From: Mesorhizobium loti
GTDB lineage: Bacteria > Pseudomonadota > Alphaproteobacteria > Rhizobiales > Rhizobiaceae
Assembly: GCF_003148495.1 (NCBI RefSeq)
Contig: NZ_QGGH01000003.1
Span: forward strand, 558,001 to 622,000
Reading direction: 5' to 3'
Length of the DNA: 64,000 nucleotides
Below the pieces are notes generated by a model that did not search any database, had not been told where the DNA came from, and saw only the letters and a program-made list of their open reading frames with translations. A program made the position numbers and the translations under genes. Positions 55,569 through 64,000 of this stretch are shown here, piece by piece (position 1 is the first letter of the stretch; each line of letters begins with the position of its first letter).

Positions 55569-56423
55569 ATGGCCAAGACAGCGACGAAGAGTGCGAAGAA
55601 AACAGCCGCCAAGGCAGCCGCCAAGCCGGCGGCGAAAGCTGCGGCAAAGCCGGCAGCCGCCAAGCCCGCCGTGAAGGCGACGGCAAAAGCCGCGCCCAAG
55701 GCCAAGGCGAAGCCGGCGAAGAAACCGGCCGTGAAGCTCAGCATGCTGAAGCCCAGCGTCAACAACATGACTGTCCGGGTGTTCGCGCGCGCGGCCGGGC
55801 TGGACACCGCCGAGACCGATGCCTGGGGCCACACCCGTTCGCCGGAATTCATGGCGCGGAACCCCGCCCATTTGACGCCGATGATCGAGGACAAGGGCCT
55901 TCCCAGAGGCGTGTTGTGGGAAAGCTGCGCCATCATGCAATACCTCTCCAACAAGCACGGGCTGGAGAAATTCTATCCCAAGGCGCCGGCCAAGCGGGCG
56001 ATGATCGACAGCGCCATGTTCTACCTGGTCGGTACGCTCTACCCCTATGTGGCGCGCGCCACCTATCCGTTCCTCGGCTTTCCGCAATATGCCGGCGAGG
56101 TCGGCCACAGCGACGCCCACCCCGACAGGAAGTCCGAAGCCCAGAAGGCGGCGATGGCCGCGATCGCCGAGCCGCTGGAGGTCTTTCACTCCTTCTTCAG
56201 GGATGGCAAGCCGTTCATCGGCGGCAAGAACCCGTCCATTGCCGATATTCGCCTGGCGGCGACGCTCGAATTCCTGGCCGTCATCGACTATCCTCTGCCC
56301 AAATGGGCGAAAGACTATGTGGCAGCGGTCGAGAAGAAGCTCGGCAAGGCCTATAGCGAGCCGGCCGGCGACGTGCGCGGCTACATCGCCTATGTGAAGT
56401 CGCAGGCCAAGGCCTCAGCTTAA
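55569..56423 (+). CDS. Glutathione S-transferase-like protein with Lys/Ala-rich histone-H1-like tail
   Basis: A 284-residue protein. Residues 1-57 are a low-complexity tail of AKPAAK-type repeats (MAKTATKSAKKTAAKAAAKP and on), like the basic tails of bacterial H1-like and HU-tailed proteins. Residues 58-284 are a GST fold: SMLKPSVNNMTVRVFARAAG, RSPEFMARNPAHLTPMIEDKGLPRGVLWESCAIMQYLSNKHG (Glu-Ser glutathione pocket) and FIGGKNPSIADIRLAATLEFLAV. The ribosome site GAGGGAGGAACAAG is strong. The tail may bind DNA or RNA; no family function is known. Confidence 0.85.
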   Translation: MAKTATKSAKKTAAKAAAKPAAKAAAKPAAAKPAVKATAKAAPKAKAKPAKKPAVKLSMLKPSVNNMTVRVFARAAGLDTAETDAWGHTRSPEFMARNPAHLTPMIEDKGLPRGVLWESCAIMQYLSNKHGLEKFYPKAPAKRAMIDSAMFYLVGTLYPYVARATYPFLGFPQYAGEVGHSDAHPDRKSEAQKAAMAAIAEPLEVFHSFFRDGKPFIGGKNPSIADIRLAATLEFLAVIDYPLPKWAKDYVAAVEKKLGKAYSEPAGDVRGYIAYVKSQAKASA

Positions 56424-56785
56424 GGATTCGTTAACCAAAGCCCTGTCTACTGGAGGCAATTCGCTTTCGGCCCGCGACCACGGATGTACTGGCGCAGAAC
56501 GTCGTAGCGATAGGAAAGGTCGGCGCAATGCCGGCCTTTTTTGCTTTCGCACGCCATCTCTTTGTTGACGCAATTCCGGGACGGAAAACCGTTTCATACT
56601 TTTCCTGGAATTGCTCTATTGCCGGGGCGTGGTCGAGCAGCGATCGGGCCACGCAAGCCTCGTCTGCTGTCGCTTTTTTGGCGTCAACTTTTGCGGAGAG
56701 ATATTGTCATTGCCGGCGTTGGCCCTACCATCCATTTTGGCAGTCCGGCATGGATTGTCGGTCAGGCGCGAGATGAGGGCTGGCG
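56424..56785. other. Gene-free stretch with one terminator
   Basis: About 360 bases without a convincing gene. GGTCGGC (56518-56524) pairs with GCCGGCC (56530-56536) followed by TTTTTTG, a clear plus-strand terminator, though 95 bases beyond the GST-like stop. Open frames on both strands here overlap each other in shifted phases and show no signal peptide or family motif. Confidence 0.6.
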
Positions 56786-57154
56786 ATGAAAAGCGTTGTG
56801 AGGCGGGTTGCGGTTGCGGGCGTGATGCTGGCGAGCGCCATTCATTCTTCAGATGCGGCTGAACTGAACACCATGAACGATGTCGGGGCTGCCATCCAGG
56901 CATGCTGGACGCCGCCGGCGGATGCCGGAACTGCCAGCGTCACCTTGAGCTTCAGCTTCAAGCGGGACGGCACGCTGATCGGCCCACCGAGGCCGACAGC
57001 CATCAAGGTGGATGGCGATGCCAAGGCGAAAAAATCGTTTGTCGATGCCGCAACTACGGCCTTGCAGAATTGCCTGCCCCTGACCTTCTCAGCGAAGCTG
57101 GCGCAAGGGATCGCCGGCAACGTGTTCACGTTGCAATTCGCCTCTCCCAAGTAG
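56786..57154 (+). CDS. Exported small protein (TonB-C-like fold)
   Basis: A 122-residue protein with a signal peptide (MKSVVRRVAVAGVMLASAIHSSDA) and one domain: ELNTMNDVGAAIQACWTPPADAGTASVTLSFSFKRDGTLIGPPRPTAI, FVDAATTALQNCLPLTFSAKLAQGIAGNVFTLQFASPK. The order IQACWxPP...LxFSFxRDGTLxGPPR, with C-terminal F-x-L-x-F, resembles the TonB/TolA C-terminal energy-transfer fold. Role unknown. Confidence 0.75.
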   Translation: MKSVVRRVAVAGVMLASAIHSSDAAELNTMNDVGAAIQACWTPPADAGTASVTLSFSFKRDGTLIGPPRPTAIKVDGDAKAKKSFVDAATTALQNCLPLTFSAKLAQGIAGNVFTLQFASPK

Positions 57155-57209
57155 CTCACGAGCGGCGCAAGTCGCATTGCCAAGATGCGCTTGGCCCGTG
57201 CTGCACGGC

Positions 57210-57425
57210 TCAGTGGTGACTGCGCCTTGCCTTGGCGTGCCGGGCAAGATCGGGTGTCTCGAAGACGTAGTCGTTCCAGGCCGATTCCGGAACCTGGCCG
57301 GCCAGATAGCACTCCAGCAACAGGCTTTGCTCGGGGTTGAGAGGCCTTGGTGCGCGCTCGTGATCCAGCCCCAGCGAGTGAAACAGGTTTCTTGTCAGGT
57401 CGGAGACAGTGAAGTGGATCGACAT
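57210..57425 (-). CDS. Small protein of unknown function
   Basis: A 71-residue protein, MSIHFTVSDLTRNLFHSLGL, DHERAPRPLNPEQSLLLECYLAGQVPESAWNDYVFETPDLARHAKARRSHH. The ATG at 57425 has an excellent ribosome site AAAGGAGAACGCAG. I recognise no family. The longer frame to 57572 adds a basic stretch without features. It stands alone between two gene-poor stretches. Confidence 0.65.
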   Translation of the reverse strand: MSIHFTVSDLTRNLFHSLGLDHERAPRPLNPEQSLLLECYLAGQVPESAWNDYVFETPDLARHAKARRSHH

Positions 57426-57743
57426 CTGCGTTCTCCTTTGGCCATTCAACGCCGGAGACCGGGCAAAGGTTTCAAAAGCACATGGCGGTAACGCCGGATT
57501 GACTCCGGCCCGTTTGCGCCGTGGCTCTCGGCGATCGTGGGGCTTGCCACATTGTTTTGGAGTTCGTCTCAATCTTGAAATAAAAATGTAATATCGAATT
57601 TACATGGGGCGACATAATACACTAGGCGAAAGTCTCTTCAGGTTAAAGGCTTGTAGAAATTAGGTGTTACTTATTTAGCCGAAGCTTGCCGAAGTCAAGG
57701 ATTGTAATTCCAGGTTCTCTGCAACAAGGACCAAGTCGTCCCG
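57426..57743. other. AT-rich gene-free stretch
   Basis: About 320 bases. From 57550 to 57690 the sequence is markedly AT-rich for this genome (ATTGTTTTGGAG, AATAAAAATGTAATATCGAATTTACATG, TAAAGGCTTGTAGAAATTAGGTGTTACTTATTTAG). No gene or clear palindrome is present. It stands directly before the DUF2865 gene, so it may hold its promoter or a nucleoid-protein site. Confidence 0.6.
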
Positions 57744-58673
57744 ATGATCCGTTTCTGGCCTCTCATGATGATCGTGCTGATATCGCTGGCGGTGGTTTTG
57801 TTCGGTACGCTTTCGTCCTACGCGGACAGCTGCGGCGCGATCAGAAGCCAGTTGCTTTCGGCCGGCCGCAGCGGCGGGGCGAGCCCGGAGCTTGGCCAGC
57901 TGCGCCGGCAACTTGCCGCCATCCAGACTATCGAGAGACAGCGACAGTGCTCGGCGAAAAGTTCGCTCGGTGGCCTCTTCAACGCTTGCGCCGATCTTGC
58001 CAGGAGCCGCGCGGATGTGCAGCGCCGGATCGCTGCCGCGGCGAATTCGGACCGGGACACATCGGGCCTGCAGGCGCGCTTCGTCGCGCTTGGCTGCGCG
58101 CCTTCTGCAAAGCAACGGCCGGCGCGCGCCGCGCCCGGCACCCAATCGGCGGGGGCCACGCTCGGCGGCAATGCGATGCTGTTTTGCGTGCGCCTGTCGG
58201 ACGGGTATTTCTTCCCGGCGCCAAAGTCGCAATTCGCGGCCAGCGGCGATCTGAAGGAGACGGCCGATCAGTGCCGTTACATCTGTGATGATCCCAGCGT
58301 CGACCTCTACACGTTGAGCGACGCCAGCCTCGAAACCGACCAGATGGTCGCGCTCGATACGCGCAAGCCGTATACCGAGCTGCCGGCGGCCTTCAGATAC
58401 CGCGATGACGCGAGTTTCAAGGCATGCGACGTCAAGCGCTACTACCAGCGGGTCACCGAACTGCGAGCCAGGACGGTGACCCCCGCCGACATGAGCAACG
58501 CCATGATTCCGCTGCCGACGGTAAAGCCGGATCTTGGCACCCCGGATCTTAGCACCGTTGCAGCCGTTCCGGTGCCCGATGCCGAAGCCCAGGGCGCCGC
58601 CCAGCACCAGTCGATCGAGGCCAGCAAGCGGGCGGTGCGTGTGGTCGGCCCGGCCTTCTTCCCTGCCGACTGA
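57744..58673 (+). CDS. DUF2865 exported protein
   Basis: A 309-residue protein with a hydrophobic start (MIRFWPLMMIVLISLAVVLFGTLSSYADS) acting as anchor or signal peptide, coiled-coil part LGQLRRQLAAIQTIERQRQC, and the DUF2865 core LFCVRLSDGYFFPAPKSQFAASGDLKETADQCRYICDDPSVDLYTLSD with ARFVALGC. The four conserved cysteines suggest two disulfides in the periplasm. Function unknown; found only in Rhizobiales and neighbours. Confidence 0.85.
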   Translation: MIRFWPLMMIVLISLAVVLFGTLSSYADSCGAIRSQLLSAGRSGGASPELGQLRRQLAAIQTIERQRQCSAKSSLGGLFNACADLARSRADVQRRIAAAANSDRDTSGLQARFVALGCAPSAKQRPARAAPGTQSAGATLGGNAMLFCVRLSDGYFFPAPKSQFAASGDLKETADQCRYICDDPSVDLYTLSDASLETDQMVALDTRKPYTELPAAFRYRDDASFKACDVKRYYQRVTELRARTVTPADMSNAMIPLPTVKPDLGTPDLSTVAAVPVPDAEAQGAAQHQSIEASKRAVRVVGPAFFPAD

Positions 58674-58792
58674 GCACCATTTGCGGATGACCGGCTGCCG
58701 CAAGCCTGTTGCGATCCGGCTGGATCCTGAAATCTGCCTGGAACAGAGGGGCGCTCACGGCGTTGTGATCGACATCAGCCAGGAGAAACGCC

Positions 58793-59029
58793 ATGGCCAC
58801 GTTCAGGGAAATGCGGGTGCTGGAGATCGTCGAAGACGGCTCCCTGACCGCCGAACAGAAAATCGCTGAACTCCGCGGGATTGAATCCGAGGCGCGCGGG
58901 CTTCAGCGGGCCGCCTCGGAGAGCCCGATGGGCGACGATGATGGCTGGCAGGACGATCTGCGCCAGGTTCGTCTTGCACTCGACAAGCTCGGTGCGAAAG
59001 AGCCGAAAAAGGGCGCCGCCTCGCTGTGA
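58793..59029 (+). CDS. Small protein of unknown function
   Basis: A 78-residue acidic protein MATFREMRVLEIVEDGSLTA, EQKIAELRGIESEARGLQRAASESPMGDDDGWQDDLRQVRLALDKLGAKEPKKG, with a predicted helix hairpin. A good ribosome site CAGGAGAAACGCC precedes the ATG. I recognise no family. It is 120 bases behind the DUF2865 gene. Confidence 0.6.
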   Translation: MATFREMRVLEIVEDGSLTAEQKIAELRGIESEARGLQRAASESPMGDDDGWQDDLRQVRLALDKLGAKEPKKGAASL

Positions 59030-59105
59030 ACGCAGGCCCACCGAAAGCTATTTGCCAATCGTTTTCTTCTTATCCGAAACCAGTTCCCCTTCCAGGGATC
59101 CTGCT

Positions 59106-59462
59106 CTAGTCGCAGAGCATGCGAGCCCTCTTGCCGGGTTCGCTGACGTTCCTGCATGTGAGTGGTTTTGCCGGGGCAGACAGGGACGTTGACGCGGGTA
59201 GCCTCGTCTGGTGCCGTCTGGGCGGCGCGGCATGCGTCATGACCCGGCGCTCTGAAAACCGCCTCGGCGGCTGCGGCGCTACCGGAAAGGCGCCGTTTTC
59301 GACCTCGGATGGCCCATAGTTGACATTCGCTGGCGGACGATCCCAGAAACGCCGGACATCGAGCGGTCTCGGGATGACGACGGTCCCGTCATAACTGCGC
59401 GAGCAGCCGCTGCCGAAAAGCAGCGCTAGCCCCATGAAAAAAGGCACAATCCGTCCAAGCAT
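59106..59462 (-). CDS. Small lipoprotein
   Basis: About 118 residues with a lipobox (MLGRIVPFFMGLALLFGSGC; LFGSGC) that makes it a likely outer- or inner-membrane lipoprotein. The mature part is proline- and arginine-rich (VIPRPLDVRRFWDRPPANVNYGP) and disordered. An ATG two codons earlier (59468) is equally possible. Divergent from the large histidine kinase gene; function unknown. Confidence 0.75.
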   Translation of the reverse strand: MLGRIVPFFMGLALLFGSGCSRSYDGTVVIPRPLDVRRFWDRPPANVNYGPSEVENGAFPVAPQPPRRFSERRVMTHAAPPRRHQTRLPASTSLSAPAKPLTCRNVSEPGKRARMLCD

Positions 59463-59653
59463 CAGCAATACCCCTGCCGGTGCTTATATAGCGGCTTCGA
59501 CCCCGCCGACAACCGGGGCGGAACAACGCAGGCCGTGTCGGCCGATATGTCTAACCGGGCGTTAAGGTTAGCGGATCGTTAATGCTTCTCGGGCACATTC
59601 CGCCGACGAACCGCGGAGGAGGGTTCGGCCTTGGTTTTCGGGGTGGGGACGGC

Positions 59654-64000
<4,347 letters not shown>

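Overview
The window is a 64 kb piece of a high-GC alphaproteobacterial chromosome. Gene content and layout point to the Rhizobiales, most likely Mesorhizobium or a close relative. The supporting signs are the TrcR (DUF1013), DUF1192, DUF4164-ZapA, DUF2865 and DUF1127 families, a cysteine-free L36, split purE/purK, a single RpoH-type sigma factor next to an RluA-type synthase, and a gap-tkt-pgk-fba sugar-phosphate block. The genus is an inference from gene content, not from a search. Almost all of the window is ordinary core chromosome; no phage, insertion sequence or CRISPR array is visible.

Layout. 1-8.8 kb: the end of pyruvate kinase, an L,D-transpeptidase lipoprotein, an alpha/beta hydrolase, an octamer tandem repeat, a TPR protein, L36, an LprI-like protein, purEK, and a leftward operon of metallophosphoesterase, cupredoxin, ECF sigma factor and anti-sigma factor. 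9-15 kb: a leftward amino-acid uptake and catabolism operon (binding protein, two permeases, ATPase, RidA, SelA-like PLP enzyme) with a divergent IclR regulator and a palindromic repeat inside it. 15-25 kb: two YdcH-type mini-proteins, ispG, a lytic transglycosylase, a CPT-like kinase, an Stf0-type sulfotransferase, a hybrid histidine kinase, a methyltransferase, a prenyl synthase, mtgA and rpmF. 25-34 kb: small regulators with partner enzymes (HxlR/hydrolase, ArsR/SRPBCC, ArsR/MFS), a quinone oxidoreductase, DUF1127 and trcR. 34-39.4 kb: a WYL regulator, a gene of unknown function, a PfpI protein and DUF1127, with two copies of one perfect palindrome, then a ring-cleaving dioxygenase-like protein, an SGNH hydrolase and DUF899.

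39.5-48.3 kb: class I aldolase, pgk, a K+/H+ antiporter, gap, transketolase, then DUF4164-zapA. 48.4-53.5 kb: peroxiredoxin, an MBL-fold hydrolase, rpoH, an RluA-type pseudouridine synthase, a membrane protein, a VOC protein and tRNA-Glu(CTC). 53.5-59.5 kb: a GT25 glycosyltransferase, several small exported proteins, a VOC protein paired with a glutathione transferase that carries a histone-H1-like Lys/Ala tail, and an AT-rich gap. 59.6-64 kb: a very large hybrid histidine kinase with about seven PAS repeats, cut by the window end, whose kinase and receiver half closely resembles the smaller hybrid kinase at 19.4-21.7 kb.

The best candidates for new biology are a stem-loop that covers the ribosome binding site of the ECF-linked metallophosphoesterase operon, the SelA-like/RidA/ABC/IclR catabolic operon, the duplicated perfect palindrome in the WYL-PfpI-DUF1127 group, and the H1-tailed glutathione transferase.
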